64,000 bases of DNA from Thermoleophilia bacterium (GTDB taxonomy: Bacteria > Actinomycetota > Thermoleophilia > Gaiellales > Gaiellaceae): contig JADLFG010000016.1 in the NCBI GenBank assembly GCA_020845695.1, positions 17,302 through 81,301 on the forward strand. Reading direction: 5' to 3'. The translations under genes were made by a program, and so were the position numbers. Shown in pieces: positions 27,522-36,585 of the stretch (position 1 is its first letter; each line of letters begins with the position of its first letter). The notes under the pieces are model-generated. The model was not told the origin of the DNA. It did not search any database and was given only the letters and a program-made list of their open reading frames with translations.

Positions 27522-28458
27522 CTCGTTACCGGACCCCGGACGATCGGTGCGGGCCGCCCGGCTGCGGGCCGTCGGTCTCGCCTGCGCGGACGTGCCCGCG
27601 TCGACGCGGGCCTACGTCAGCGGGCTCGGCGCGCGTCCGAGCAGGTCGCCGAGTTCGATGGCCCTGGACGTAGGCGCCGGGATCGAGCTTCGGCTCACCG
27701 GCGCCGGGCGGCCGGATACCCGGCGGGGCCTCGCCGCGCTCGTGCTGGAGACGGGCGATCTTGCCTCGCTGCTCGAGTCCGTCGCGCTCGCCGGAGGGAC
27801 TCGCATCGACGAGCCCGGGAGAGACGGTGGCCGTCTCGCCGCGTCCGTCCTCGATCCGGACGGCCTTGCCGTTCGCTTCGAGTCGTGCGGGCCGGCCAGC
27901 CGACCCGGCGGCAGCACGCCTCCCGTTCGCTTCCACCACGTGAACGCGATGACGGGGGATCTCCGCCGGCGCGAGGCCTTCTACCGGCGAGGGCTCGGGT
28001 TCCGCTCCGTGCTCGAGTTCACGCGGAACGACTCCGGGTTCCTGCTGATGGCCGACCTCGCCTGGGACGCCGACGGCCACGGCGCCCTGGTGGAAATGGT
28101 CGGTGGGCCTGATGCCGCCGAGTGGGACGAGCGCGACCGGCGAGTGTGGCGCGATGCCGGCGGGCCATCGTACGACCACCTCTGCTTCGCCGTGGACGAC
28201 ATCGAGCGGCGCTACGCGATCGCGGTCGACGCGGGGATGGCCCCCCTGTCGGCGCCGCGCTTCTACGAGGAGCACGGCACCTCGATCGCCTGGCTGCTCG
28301 ATCCCGACGGCGTGCAGGTCGAGCTCATCGCTCCTGCCGTGCCGGGCGCCGAGACGATCGCCGAAGCGCTGCGCTCCGGAGTCGCGGCGGACAGATACGT
28401 GGAGGGTTGGAGCCGCCTCGGGGATCACCTTCCCGGCGCCCCGGCTCGGAGCGACTGA
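27508..28458 (+). CDS. Two-domain VOC (glyoxalase/extradiol dioxygenase fold) protein
   Basis: A 316-residue protein with two vicinal-oxygen-chelate modules. The first (residues about 14-127) has no clear metal ligands. The second (about 140-275) has a His in VRFHHVNAM, His in SYDHLCFAV and Glu in GVQVELIAP, the standard metal triad. It could be an isomerase, lyase or ring-cleaving dioxygenase of the local pathway. It is followed after 1 nt by the alcohol dehydrogenase. The start is uncertain: ATG 27508 or GTG 27547, the latter favoured by the promoter position. Confidence 0.85.
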   Translation: MITNHSLPDPGRSVRAARLRAVGLACADVPASTRAYVSGLGARPSRSPSSMALDVGAGIELRLTGAGRPDTRRGLAALVLETGDLASLLESVALAGGTRIDEPGRDGGRLAASVLDPDGLAVRFESCGPASRPGGSTPPVRFHHVNAMTGDLRRREAFYRRGLGFRSVLEFTRNDSGFLLMADLAWDADGHGALVEMVGGPDAAEWDERDRRVWRDAGGPSYDHLCFAVDDIERRYAIAVDAGMAPLSAPRFYEEHGTSIAWLLDPDGVQVELIAPAVPGAETIAEALRSGVAADRYVEGWSRLGDHLPGAPARSD

Positions 28459-28459
28459 C

Positions 28460-29491
28460 GTGCGCGCCGCCGTGTTCGAGGCCCGCGGTCTCCCGCTGGT
28501 CGTCGAGGAGGTGGATCGCCCCGCCGCCGGGCCGGGCGAGGCCGTCCTTCGCGTTCGGGCGTGCGGGATCTGCGGGTCCGACCTGCATGCGACCGAGGCG
28601 GACGGCGTCCTCGCTCCCGGCGCCGTCCTCGGTCACGAGGTGACGGGCGACATCGTCGAGATCGGGGAGGGCGCGCTCGGGGAGTGGCGCGTCGGTGAAC
28701 GGGTGTTCAGCCTGCCGAGGGTGACGTGCGGCCGCTGTCACGAGTGCGCGGCCGGGCGCTCGCACCTCTGTGCGACCGTCACGTACATCGGCGCGCTCGC
28801 TCCCGGCGAGCTACCCGGCGGGTATGCGGAGTACATGCGGGCCGGTACGAACGATCTCGTGCGACTGCCTGCTCGCCTGTCCTACGGGATCGGAGCTCTC
28901 CTCGATCCCCTGGGCACGGCGCTGGCCTGCCTCCGCCTGGCCGGGATGGAGCTCGGAGCGCGGGCGGCCGTACTGGGCGGTGGCCCCATCGGGCTCAGCA
29001 TCGTGCTTCTCTGCCGGCTCTTCGGGGCACCTCGCGTGGTACTCGTCGAGCCGAACGCGCAGCGCCGGGCGGTGGGGATGCAGGTCGGTGCCACCGCCGC
29101 GTTCGATCTGGAGCCGGCCGGCGTGCTGCCTGCCGAGGTCATCGAGGCGTGCGGCGGCCCGCCTGACGTCGTGTTCGAGGCCGTGGGCCGGCCCGGCCAG
29201 CTCAACCGGGCGATCGGGCTCGTCCGCCGCCGCGGCACCGTTGTAGCCGCAGGCGTGTGTATGGAGCCGGACACGTTCGATCACCTGGCCGCGTGCGTCA
29301 AGGAGCCGACGGTCGTCATGCCGAGCACGACGACCGTCGAGGATGCTCGCTACCTGGCGGAGCTACTGGAGCAGGGGCGCATCGACCCGAGCCCGCTTCT
29401 GACCCACACGGTCTCGCTCGACGAGCTCCCGGCCGCGTTCGAGGCGTTGAGGCGGCCTGCGGACCAGATCAAGGTGATCGTCGTCCCCTGA
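28460..29491 (+). CDS. Zinc-dependent medium-chain alcohol dehydrogenase
   Basis: A 343-residue NAD(P)-dependent dehydrogenase. Catalytic zinc ligands are C38 in ACGICGSDLH and H59-E60 (LGHEVTGD). The structural zinc site CGRCHECAAGRSHLC is complete. The Rossmann motif is VLGGGPIGL. It resembles threonine, butanediol or sorbitol dehydrogenases. The GTG start lies 1 nt after the VOC stop, so the two are co-translated. It would oxidise a secondary alcohol intermediate, which is inference. Confidence 0.9.
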   Translation: MRAAVFEARGLPLVVEEVDRPAAGPGEAVLRVRACGICGSDLHATEADGVLAPGAVLGHEVTGDIVEIGEGALGEWRVGERVFSLPRVTCGRCHECAAGRSHLCATVTYIGALAPGELPGGYAEYMRAGTNDLVRLPARLSYGIGALLDPLGTALACLRLAGMELGARAAVLGGGPIGLSIVLLCRLFGAPRVVLVEPNAQRRAVGMQVGATAAFDLEPAGVLPAEVIEACGGPPDVVFEAVGRPGQLNRAIGLVRRRGTVVAAGVCMEPDTFDHLAACVKEPTVVMPSTTTVEDARYLAELLEQGRIDPSPLLTHTVSLDELPAAFEALRRPADQIKVIVVP

Positions 29492-29533
29492 GCCGCAAGG
29501 TCGGTGCTCTAGTCTTCCCCCGAGAACGAGGCC

Positions 29534-30484
29534 GTGGGCAACGCAAAGCTCGACAGCGTCGACCATCAGCTCATCAGCGAGTTGATCGTCGATGGCCGGG
29601 CGAGCTACGTCACGCTCGCGTCGCGGGTCCGCCTCTCTCCGGCGGCCGTGCGCGCTCGTGTCAAGCGCCTCATCGACGAGCGGGTCGTGACCGTTACCGC
29701 CCGAGTCGACCCGGGCACGCTCGGAGATGCGGTCTTCGCGTTCGCGCTCGTCCGTCTCGACGGACCAAGTCAGGATGTGGCCCGGCGGATCGGTGAGCTT
29801 CGAGAGGCCGTCTTCATCGGCTGCGTCTCCGGACGCTGGAGCCTCCTCGTCGAGCTCCGCTGCCGAGACAGCCACCAGCTCGTGCTGACACTCGACCGCA
29901 TACGCACCACGCCCGGGGTGGCTGCGGTCGAGAGCGTTCCGGCCATCGAGTACTTCAAGCAGGTCTGGACGGGCATCGTCCACGACGTTCTCGGTCGCCG
30001 AGATGGCCCCGTGCGCGCGAACCCGGTGCTGGCCGAGCGCCCGCTCGACGCTGTCGACCGCGCCCTCCTCGCGGGCCTGATCGAGGACGGCCGGGCCAGC
30101 TACGCGGCCCTGGCAGCGCTGGTTGGTCTCTCGCAGGCGGCCGTGCGGGCGCGGGTGCAGCGGCTGCTCGAGGAGGGCGTGGTCGTTGTCCAGGCCTACG
30201 CCAGTGCCGAGGCGCTCGACCTGGCTGCATTCGGCGCCGCCTTCATCTCCGCCCGCGGCGAGGTGATCCCACTCTCGCAACGCCTGGTCGCGATGCCCGA
30301 GACGACGCTCGTTACAGCGACGAGCGGGCGGTACGACCTCGTCTGCGAGCTCTGGTGCCGTGACGACCACCATCTCCTCGCGACGCTCGACGCGCTGCGG
30401 GGACTTCCCGGCGTCCGATCGGTGGAGTCCTGCACGTACCTCGACATCGTGAAGGAGCAGTACCAGGTTGACGCTGCCACCTGA
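29534..30484 (+). CDS. Tandem-duplicated Lrp/AsnC-family regulator
   Basis: A 316-residue regulator with two complete copies of HTH plus AsnC ligand domain in one chain. Copy one starts LDSVDHQLISELIVDGRASY and copy two starts LDAVDRALLAGLIEDGRASY near residue 165. Each is followed by a ferredoxin-like sensory domain. Such double proteins mimic an Lrp dimer. It lies inside the catabolic locus and overlaps the next SDR, so it is a good candidate for its local regulator. Starts at GTG. Confidence 0.9.
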   Translation: MGNAKLDSVDHQLISELIVDGRASYVTLASRVRLSPAAVRARVKRLIDERVVTVTARVDPGTLGDAVFAFALVRLDGPSQDVARRIGELREAVFIGCVSGRWSLLVELRCRDSHQLVLTLDRIRTTPGVAAVESVPAIEYFKQVWTGIVHDVLGRRDGPVRANPVLAERPLDAVDRALLAGLIEDGRASYAALAALVGLSQAAVRARVQRLLEEGVVVVQAYASAEALDLAAFGAAFISARGEVIPLSQRLVAMPETTLVTATSGRYDLVCELWCRDDHHLLATLDALRGLPGVRSVESCTYLDIVKEQYQVDAAT

Positions 30485-31271
30485 CATGTTCTCGATCGCG
30501 GGCCGGCGGGCGGTGATCACCGGCGGCACGGCAGGGATCGGTCTCGGGGTGGCGCGGCACTTCGTCCGCGCGTCCGCGAGCGTCGTCATCACCGGCCGGC
30601 GTGCTACCGGCGGGGGGATCGCGGCGTCCATCGGCGCCTCGTTCGTTCCCATGGACGTCCGGGATGACGCATCGGTCTGCGACGGCATGGCCGCGGCCGC
30701 TCGGCTCCTCGGCGGGATCGACATCCTCGTCCTGAACGCGGGGCTCGACGAGCAGACAGGGACCGTCGCCGCGCTCGACCTCGACGCCGTTCGGCGCGTC
30801 CTCGACGTCAACCTGGGGGGCGTCGTGCGCGGGCTTCGCTACGGCACGCAGCACATGGGGCCGGGCGGATCCATCGTCGTCACCTCCTCGCCGGCCGGGC
30901 GACTGACGGCGCCCGGCTTGACCGCGTACTCCGCCTCGAAAGCAGCGGTCGACTCGGTCGTCCGTACGGCCGCGCTGGAGCTCGGGGTGAAGGGGATCCG
31001 CGTCAACGCCGTCCTGCCGGGAATCATCGCCAGCGAGATGGAGGGCGGCGCAACCGGTGACGCCGCGTGGATCGCGGAGCTCACGGTCAGCGGGGCCGTG
31101 CGTCCGCCCGAGGACGTCGCCGGGGTGTTTCACTTCCTCGCCTCCGACGCAGCGTGTGCCGTGACCGGCGCCGCGGTGCCCGCCGACGACGGGATCACGG
31201 CCGGCCTCGGTGCCCGCCTTCTCGAGCGCGCGTTCGGGCCGGCTCGACCCGCTCGGCCGAGCGTTCGTTGA
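30468..31271 (+). CDS. Short-chain dehydrogenase/reductase
   Basis: A 267-residue SDR. The motif is ITGGTAGIGLGVA, with NAG in VLNAGLD, Ser in VVTSSPAG, and Y-x3-K in YSASK. TTG 30468 is preferred over ATG 30486 because AAGGAG (30452-30457) is 10 nt from the TTG and 28 nt from the ATG. It then overlaps the regulator stop by 17 bp. The ending VPADDGI replaces the usual VDGG motif. Substrate unknown. Confidence 0.85.
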   Translation: MTLPPDMFSIAGRRAVITGGTAGIGLGVARHFVRASASVVITGRRATGGGIAASIGASFVPMDVRDDASVCDGMAAAARLLGGIDILVLNAGLDEQTGTVAALDLDAVRRVLDVNLGGVVRGLRYGTQHMGPGGSIVVTSSPAGRLTAPGLTAYSASKAAVDSVVRTAALELGVKGIRVNAVLPGIIASEMEGGATGDAAWIAELTVSGAVRPPEDVAGVFHFLASDAACAVTGAAVPADDGITAGLGARLLERAFGPARPARPSVR

Positions 31272-31322
31272 AAATCGCGATCTGCCGTCCCGCCGCGCCT
31301 GACCGTCGCGCATGCATCGTCG

Positions 31323-31592
31323 TCAGGCGCCGGCGACGTCCGCCGGGAGCGGCCGGCCCGTCCAGCGCTCGAACATCCGCCCGAGCTCTCCGGAGGCCGC
31401 GAGCCGCCCGAGAGCGTCATCGACCCTGTCGCGAAGGCCGGTGTCGAGGCGGCTGAAGGCGACCACGTAGCGGTTGCCGGTCGGGATCGTGCAGCCGACG
31501 GCGAGGCCCGGTGTGCGGCGGGCGATCGCGGCGAGCGGCACCTCGTCGTCGAGCGCAGCGTCGATCACCCCGGCGCCGAGGTCGTCTGGCAC
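31323..31592 (-). pseudogene. C-terminal fragment of an amino-acid-type solute-binding protein (SBP_bac_3)
   Basis: The 89 residues from GTG match the end of a family-3 binding protein: GAGVIDAALDDEVPLAAIA, IPTGNRYVVAFSR, then DDALGRLAASGELGRMFERW. The first two lobes are absent. Upstream the frame runs into TGA at about 31632 after SSACSGEG, which looks like a leftover lipobox. This suggests an internal deletion that joined the signal region to the last lobe. A functional product is unlikely. Confidence 0.6.
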
Positions 31593-31733
31593 GCTCCGCG
31601 TCCCCTCTCCCGAGCAGGCACTCGACCGGAATCAGGCTCGAGCCGGGCTATCGTACCGCCGCCACGGCCCATCGAGAGACCCGCTCATGGCATGGGGGTC
31701 GCTCGGCGGGTCCGTGCTGCGCAGGTTCGTTGG

Positions 31734-32432
31734 TTACGGAGCGTGCCTTCGTACCGCCGCCCGTACGATCTTGTCGAGACCGTGGGTGAGCAGGTGGGGC
31801 CAGTCCGGCGAGCCGAGCTTGCTCCTCCGGCCCCGGATCGCGTTCACCGCCGCCACGAACGACTCCTCGTAGCTGTTGTCGACTGGTAGCAGCGGCGGGT
31901 CGGTGTATCTCGACTCGACCAGCTGGTGTACCCGCCACGCCTCGTCGGTCGCAAACAGGTTCTCGGCGGCTGCGCCCGCGAGCAAGCTCACTCCATGCAC
32001 CATCGCCGGGGCGAACGGCCGGCCTTGCGCCCTGGCGAGCGCGGCGCCGCCGTGCGCGTTACGGTCGTCGCTGCAGCCTGTCCAGCCGCGCCGCGAGCAG
32101 AGTGCGACGAGCTCGGCTTCGCCTCGGTCGCGACGGGGCCCACTTCTCCACGCTCGGAGGAGCATGTCCGTGTAGACGATGTCGTCATCGGCGACAGCGG
32201 CAGTGTGGATCCACGCGGCGTCGACGATCAGTTGGTTCTCGGGATGCTCGGCGACGTGTGCGGCGATCTCGTTCTCGAGCAGCCAGGCCGACGTGATCGC
32301 GACCGCGCGTCCGCCGCTGAAGAAGCTCCCGAGTACGTCGAGGACGCCTGCCTGCGCGTAGCCGAGCAGGATCATCGCGTCGAGACACACGCCGTCCGCC
32401 CCGCGCGGGAGCGGGCGCCGCTTCTCGCTCAC
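31734..32432 (-). CDS. PIN-like putative toxin of the second ImmA module
   Basis: A 232-residue protein with PIN-domain logic. D18 lies in VCLDAMILLGY, followed by acidic E53/E55, then D102-x-G-E105-A-E107 (DRGEAELVALCSRRGW) and D122-D123 (CSDDRNAHGG). It is a predicted metal-dependent ribonuclease. Its ATG overlaps the protease stop by 4 bp, giving the order XRE, ImmA/IrrE, PIN. It is longer than typical VapC proteins; the last 90 residues are helical and unassigned. The same functional trio, with XRE and ImmA fused, occurs at 8293-9934. Confidence 0.75.
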   Translation of the reverse strand: MSEKRRPLPRGADGVCLDAMILLGYAQAGVLDVLGSFFSGGRAVAITSAWLLENEIAAHVAEHPENQLIVDAAWIHTAAVADDDIVYTDMLLRAWRSGPRRDRGEAELVALCSRRGWTGCSDDRNAHGGAALARAQGRPFAPAMVHGVSLLAGAAAENLFATDEAWRVHQLVESRYTDPPLLPVDNSYEESFVAAVNAIRGRRSKLGSPDWPHLLTHGLDKIVRAAVRRHAP

Positions 32433-33277
32433 CCGTCAAGGAGCGCCTCGAGCTCCTCGTGGCTCACCTCCTGCGGCTCTGGCTCGGCACCGGCCTCGAG
32501 CGCCCGCTGGCGGGCGTCCTCGGCGCTCCCGAGTCGCAGAAGCTCGGCGAGGCGCTGGTCGTCGAGGGCGTGGACAGCGTACGCCTGGAGCACATCCGCC
32601 TCGAAGCTCGCCGGGAGCGGCGACTCGGGCAGCGGGAAGCTCGTCGTCTCGTTGAAATGGATCTCGCGGCACAGCCGGCCGACTCCGAGGTTCGCCTTCG
32701 CGTCAAGCAGCTCGTCACGCATCCCGGCGTTGAGCACCTTCATGTTGTGGAGCCGGCACACGGCGGTCTCGAAGCTGATCCCGAAGCGCTGCATCAGCCG
32801 CGCGACCACCCGCGCACCGACCTGCTGCCCGTTGCTGATCTGCCACTCGTCGAGCGCGCGTCGGAGAGCCGGATCTGGAGCGAGCAGGTGGCCGGCGAAC
32901 GCATTTGCTTCCTGCTCGAGCGGGTCGCCGCGCTTTGCCTGATCGAAGATGTCCATGTCGGCGTGGCGGTAGGTGCCCTGCTCGGGACGGTGCAGCTCGT
33001 GATGGCCGAGCTCGTGAGCGACCGTGAAACGCAGCCGCAGCCGCGAGCGTGTCGACGCGTTCGCAGCGATCAGGCCCGTCTCGCCGTTCCAGAGATAGAG
33101 GCCGTCTCCCCCTTCCGGCCCGAAGCGCGGGAAGGCGAGATGCGCGTCGCGCTTGCGAACAACGTCCCAGAGGCCCAGGACCGGCTCGTCCGTGAGGCCG
33201 AGGGTCGCGCGTACCTCTAGCGCGAAGCGGGCGCCGCGCTCGCGGGGCAGCTCGTCAAAGGACCGGCTTGCGGCCAA
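32429..33277 (-). CDS. ImmA/IrrE-family metallopeptidase
   Basis: A 282-residue stand-alone protease. The zinc motif is H88-E89-L-G-H92 (VAHELGHHELH), with E121/E123 in LEQEANAFAGHLLAP. It should cleave the repressor/antitoxin encoded just upstream (23-bp overlap), by analogy with ImmA-ImmR. The C-terminal part is acidic. The ATG-TGA overlap with the PIN gene means the three are expressed together. Confidence 0.9.
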   Translation of the reverse strand: MAASRSFDELPRERGARFALEVRATLGLTDEPVLGLWDVVRKRDAHLAFPRFGPEGGDGLYLWNGETGLIAANASTRSRLRLRFTVAHELGHHELHRPEQGTYRHADMDIFDQAKRGDPLEQEANAFAGHLLAPDPALRRALDEWQISNGQQVGARVVARLMQRFGISFETAVCRLHNMKVLNAGMRDELLDAKANLGVGRLCREIHFNETTSFPLPESPLPASFEADVLQAYAVHALDDQRLAELLRLGSAEDARQRALEAGAEPEPQEVSHEELEALLDG

Positions 33278-33605
33278 CGTAGCGCGCCATCACTTCCATG
33301 TCCTCGAGGAGCTGCGACGCCCACTCGATCATGGGCCGCATCGCTTCGTCGCCCGCGTCGCCCTGCCGTGCGAGCGCAAGCCGCGGTTCCTGGTCACGGA
33401 CGAGCGTGTCGAGCGGTACGTCAAGCCGGTCGGCGATCCGCTGCAGAACGACGCTGTCGATCCGGCGCTTGCCCGTCTCGATTCGGGACAACGTCGGAGC
33501 GTCGATCCCGACGGACTCCGCGAAGCGGCCCTGATGCGTGAAGCCGGCGCGTTCTCGCTCCTCCCGCACCCGACGGCCGATCAGCTCCCGTGCCGACTCA
33601 GCCAT
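33255..33605 (-). CDS. XRE-family HTH repressor of the ImmA/PIN module
   Basis: A 116-residue repressor. The HTH occupies residues about 9-65 (FTHQGRFAESVGIDAPTLSR, RIETGKRRID). The rest is a short helical tail. It probably autoregulates through the palindrome attgtcaatctgacaat (33643-33659), which covers the -35 box of its own promoter. It is the first gene of the XRE-ImmA-PIN operon. Confidence 0.9.
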   Translation of the reverse strand: MAESARELIGRRVREERERAGFTHQGRFAESVGIDAPTLSRIETGKRRIDSVVLQRIADRLDVPLDTLVRDQEPRLALARQGDAGDEAMRPMIEWASQLLEDMEVMARYVGRKPVL

Positions 33606-33621
33606 GCCTCACCTCTCGCTC

Positions 33622-33659
33622 ACGGTAGCTCACATGAACTTCATTGTCAATCTGACAAT
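33622..33659 (-). promoter_or_regulatory. Promoter with embedded 17-bp palindromic operator for the XRE-ImmA-PIN operon
   Basis: On the minus strand, -35 TTGACA (33650-33645) and -10 TACCGT (33627-33622) are 17 nt apart. The -35 lies inside the palindrome ATTGTCA-ATC-TGACAAT (33643-33659), a layout typical of XRE autorepression. Confidence 0.7.
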
Positions 33660-33749
33660 TTGCCACGCGCGGTTGCCGCAATCGCTGCCGGTGGCCGCGC
33701 ACAGCGCAGGCGAGCTCGTAGGGGCGGATCCTGACCCGCCCGCCCGTTC

Positions 33750-34940
33750 CTACCGGAACGCGTTCTCGCCGGTGAGGGCGCTGCCGAGCACCAGCGTGTG
33801 GACCTCGTGGGTGCCCTCGTAGGTGAGGACCGACTCGAGGTTGTTCGCGTGGCGGATGACCGGGTACTCGAGCGTGATCCCGTTCGCGCCGAGGATCGTG
33901 CGGGCGCTGCGGGCGATCTCGAGGGCGCCGCGGACGTTGCCCATCTTGCCGAGCGAGACGTGCTCGGGGCGCAGGGTGCCCGCGTCCTTCATCCGGCCGA
34001 TGTGGAGCGAGACCAGGTGGGCGCGCCCGAGCTCGAGCGCCATCTCCGCGAGCTTCTGCTGGGTGAGCTGGTAGCCGGAGATCGGCTTGCCGAACACGAT
34101 CCGCTCCTTCGCGTACTCGAGCGCGGCCTCGAAGCAGGCGCGGCCGGCGCCGACGACGCCCCAGACGATCCCGTAGCGGGCCTCGTTCAGGCAGGAGAGC
34201 GGCCCGCGCAGCGTCGAGGCGCCCGGGAGCATGTTCTCCTCCGGCACGCGGACGTCCTGGAGCACGAGCTCCGAGGTTACGGACGCGCGCAGGGACAGCT
34301 TGCGGTGGATCTCGGGGGCGCTGAAGCCGGGGGTGCCCTTCTCGACGACGAAGCCGCGGATCTCGCCCTCGTCGGTGCGGGCCCAGACGATCGCGACATC
34401 CGCGATCGTCCCGTTCGTGATCCACATCTTGGTGCCGTTCAGGATCCAGTCGCTGCCGTCGCGGCGGGCGTGCGTACGCATCGCGCCCGGGTCGGAGCCG
34501 GCGTCCGGCTCGGTCAGGCCGAAGCAGCCGATCGAGTCGCCCGCCGCCATCGGCGGCAGCCAGCGCTGCTTCTGCTCCTCCGAGCCCCACTTCCAGATCG
34601 CGAACATCGCGAGCGACCCCTGCACCGAGCAGGCCGAGCGGATACCGGTGTCGCCCGCCTCGAGCTCGAGGCAGGTGACCCCGTAGGCGACAGCGCTCGC
34701 GCCCGCGCAGCCGTACCCCTCGAGGTGCATCCCGAACAGCCCGAGCTTGCCGAGCTCCCGCATCACCTCGACCGGCAGCACGCCGCGCTCGAACCAGTCG
34801 CCGACCTCGGGCAGCACCTGCTCGCGCACGAACTGCCTGACCGTGTCGCGGATCGCGCGCTCCTCGTCGTCGAGCAGCGCGTCGACGTCGAGCACGTCGA
34901 GCGGGTCGAGCGCGGGTGGTTGGCGGACGGCGTGGCTCAT
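33750..34940 (-). CDS. Acyl-CoA dehydrogenase, glutaryl-CoA dehydrogenase-like
   Basis: A 396-residue flavoprotein. The flavin segments GCFGLTEPDAGSDPG and WITNG are present. The catalytic base is E375 in YEGTHEVHTLVLG, the glutaryl-CoA dehydrogenase pattern. The family oxidatively decarboxylates glutaryl-CoA to crotonyl-CoA in lysine/tryptophan catabolism; close relatives act on other acyl-CoAs, so the substrate is likely but not certain. It follows malate synthase by 4 nt. Confidence 0.9.
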   Translation of the reverse strand: MSHAVRQPPALDPLDVLDVDALLDDEERAIRDTVRQFVREQVLPEVGDWFERGVLPVEVMRELGKLGLFGMHLEGYGCAGASAVAYGVTCLELEAGDTGIRSACSVQGSLAMFAIWKWGSEEQKQRWLPPMAAGDSIGCFGLTEPDAGSDPGAMRTHARRDGSDWILNGTKMWITNGTIADVAIVWARTDEGEIRGFVVEKGTPGFSAPEIHRKLSLRASVTSELVLQDVRVPEENMLPGASTLRGPLSCLNEARYGIVWGVVGAGRACFEAALEYAKERIVFGKPISGYQLTQQKLAEMALELGRAHLVSLHIGRMKDAGTLRPEHVSLGKMGNVRGALEIARSARTILGANGITLEYPVIRHANNLESVLTYEGTHEVHTLVLGSALTGENAFR

Positions 34941-34944
34941 CGGC

Positions 34945-36450
34945 TCAGTCGAGGTAATCGTACGCGACCAGCGTCAGGAACTCCGTCAGCTCCGGCTCGA
35001 GCGCCACCCGCTCGAAGATCGCGCACGCCTCCGGGTACTCCGCCCGTAGCGCGTCCACCTCCCGGCTAACGTCGTTCGCCGAGAAGCGGCCGGCCCGCAC
35101 CCACTGCCACACCTGCGTGCGGGAGATCTCGGCGGTCGCCACGTCCTCCATCAGGTTGTCGATCGCCGCGGCGCCCGTGCCGGCGAGCCAGGCGGCCAGG
35201 TAGCGCACGCCGACAGAGACGTTCGTGCGCAGACCCGCCGGCGTGATCTCGCCGCCGGGGACGCGGAAGTCGAGCAACTCGTCGGCCGTCACGGACACGT
35301 CCTCGCGCAGTCGCTCGAGCTGGTTTGCCCGCTCGCCCAGCACGGCGTCGAAAGCGCCGGTCGCGACCGGCACGAGGTCGGGGTGCGCGACCCACGTGCC
35401 GTCGAAGCCGGCGCCCGACTCGCGCTCCTTGTCCTCGCGCACGCGCGCGAGCGCGCGCTCGTTCACCTCGGGGTCGCGGCGCGAGGGAATGAAGGCGGCC
35501 ATCCCGCCGATCGCGTGGGCGCCCCGGCGGTGGCAGCTCGCGACCAGGAGCTCCGTGTAGGCGCGCATGAACGGCACCGTCATCGTCACCTGCGCCCGGT
35601 CTGGCAGCACGTCGTCGGGGAAGCGCTTGATCACGCTGAAGATGTAGTCCCAGCGGCCCGCGTTCAGCCCGGCCGAGTGCTCGCGCAGCTCGTGGAGGAT
35701 CTCCTCCATCTCGAACGCGGCCAGGATCGTCTCGACGAGCACCGTGGCCCGGATCGAGCCGCGCGGGACGCCGAGCCCCTCCTGGGCGAGCAGGAAGGCG
35801 TCGTTCCAGAGGCGCGCCTCGAGGTGCGACTCGAGCTTCGGCAGGTAGAAGTACGGCCCGCTGCCGCGCTCGAGCTGCTCGCGCGCGTTGTGGTAGAAGC
35901 AGAGGCCGAAGTCGAACAGGCTCGCCGAGACCGGCTCGCCGTCGACGAGCACGTGTCGCTCGGACAGGTGCCAGCCGCGCGGGCGCACCATCAAAGTCGC
36001 CGTCTCCTCGTTCAGCCGGTAGCTCTTCTCCGGGGTCTCGAGCGCGATCGTGCGGCGCACCGCGTCGCGGACGTTGCGCTGGCCCTCGACGCAGTTCGCC
36101 CAGGTCGGGGAGCTCGCGTCCTCGAAATCGGCCATGAAGACGCGCGCGCCCGAGTTGAGCGCGTTGATCATCATCTTGCGCTCGACCGGGCCCGTGATCT
36201 CGCAGCGGCGGTCGCGCAGGTCGGCAGGCGCCGGCGCGACCCGCCAGTCGCCCTCCCTGACGGCCCGGGTCTCCGCGAGGAAGGAGGGGCGGTCGGCGTG
36301 GCGCTCGCGTCTCAGCTCGAGCAGCTCCGCCCGCCGCGGCCCGAGCTCCCGCTGGAGCCGCGCCACGAAGGCGAGCGCCCCGGGCGAGAGGACCTCCCCG
36401 TCCGCCGCCGCCAGTACCTCGACACCTGCCGGTGCCGTCGTCGAGCTCAT
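34945..36450 (-). CDS. aceB: Malate synthase A
   Basis: A 501-residue malate synthase condensing glyoxylate and acetyl-CoA in the glyoxylate shunt. Landmarks are the metal/substrate segment [36 protein letters not shown] with the catalytic-site Glu, [13 protein letters not shown], and the catalytic loop with [15 protein letters not shown]. Length fits isoform A rather than the longer G. No isocitrate lyase is present in the window. Three GGATCCGA-type repeats lie upstream. Confidence 0.95.
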   Translation of the reverse strand: MSSTTAPAGVEVLAAADGEVLSPGALAFVARLQRELGPRRAELLELRRERHADRPSFLAETRAVREGDWRVAPAPADLRDRRCEITGPVERKMMINALNSGARVFMADFEDASSPTWANCVEGQRNVRDAVRRTIALETPEKSYRLNEETATLMVRPRGWHLSERHVLVDGEPVSASLFDFGLCFYHNAREQLERGSGPYFYLPKLESHLEARLWNDAFLLAQEGLGVPRGSIRATVLVETILAAFEMEEILHELREHSAGLNAGRWDYIFSVIKRFPDDVLPDRAQVTMTVPFMRAYTELLVASCHRRGAHAIGGMAAFIPSRRDPEVNERALARVREDKERESGAGFDGTWVAHPDLVPVATGAFDAVLGERANQLERLREDVSVTADELLDFRVPGGEITPAGLRTNVSVGVRYLAAWLAGTGAAAIDNLMEDVATAEISRTQVWQWVRAGRFSANDVSREVDALRAEYPEACAIFERVALEPELTEFLTLVAYDYLD

Positions 36451-36490
36451 CTCACGGCCTCTCTCTCGTTGTCGGATGCAACCTGGCTGA

Positions 36491-36576
36491 TTTCGGATCC
36501 ATAGTTTAGGCGGAATGGGCGTGTCCCGAGCCAGGAACCGTGTTTCGGATCCAGCACTTGATAGTCTCGGATCCGA
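36491..36576. repeat. Three direct repeats tYtcggatcc upstream of malate synthase
   Basis: tttcggatcc at 36491-36500, tttcggatcc at 36543-36552 and tctcggatcc at 36565-36574, the last extended to the perfect palindrome tcggatccga (36567-36576). They fill the gap between the thioesterase and malate synthase genes and may be operator sites. Confidence 0.4.
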
Positions 36577-36585
36577 TCCCCGCCA

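Noticed and set aside
28103..28459. N-terminal extension of the zinc alcohol dehydrogenase
   Set aside because: It overlaps the VOC gene in a different frame and has antisense-like composition; the GTG at 28460 fits the family start.
31323..31688. SBP fragment with upstream in-frame TGA as a selenoprotein
   Set aside because: Two thirds of the fold are missing and the TGA is not at a redox position; a deletion remnant explains it better.
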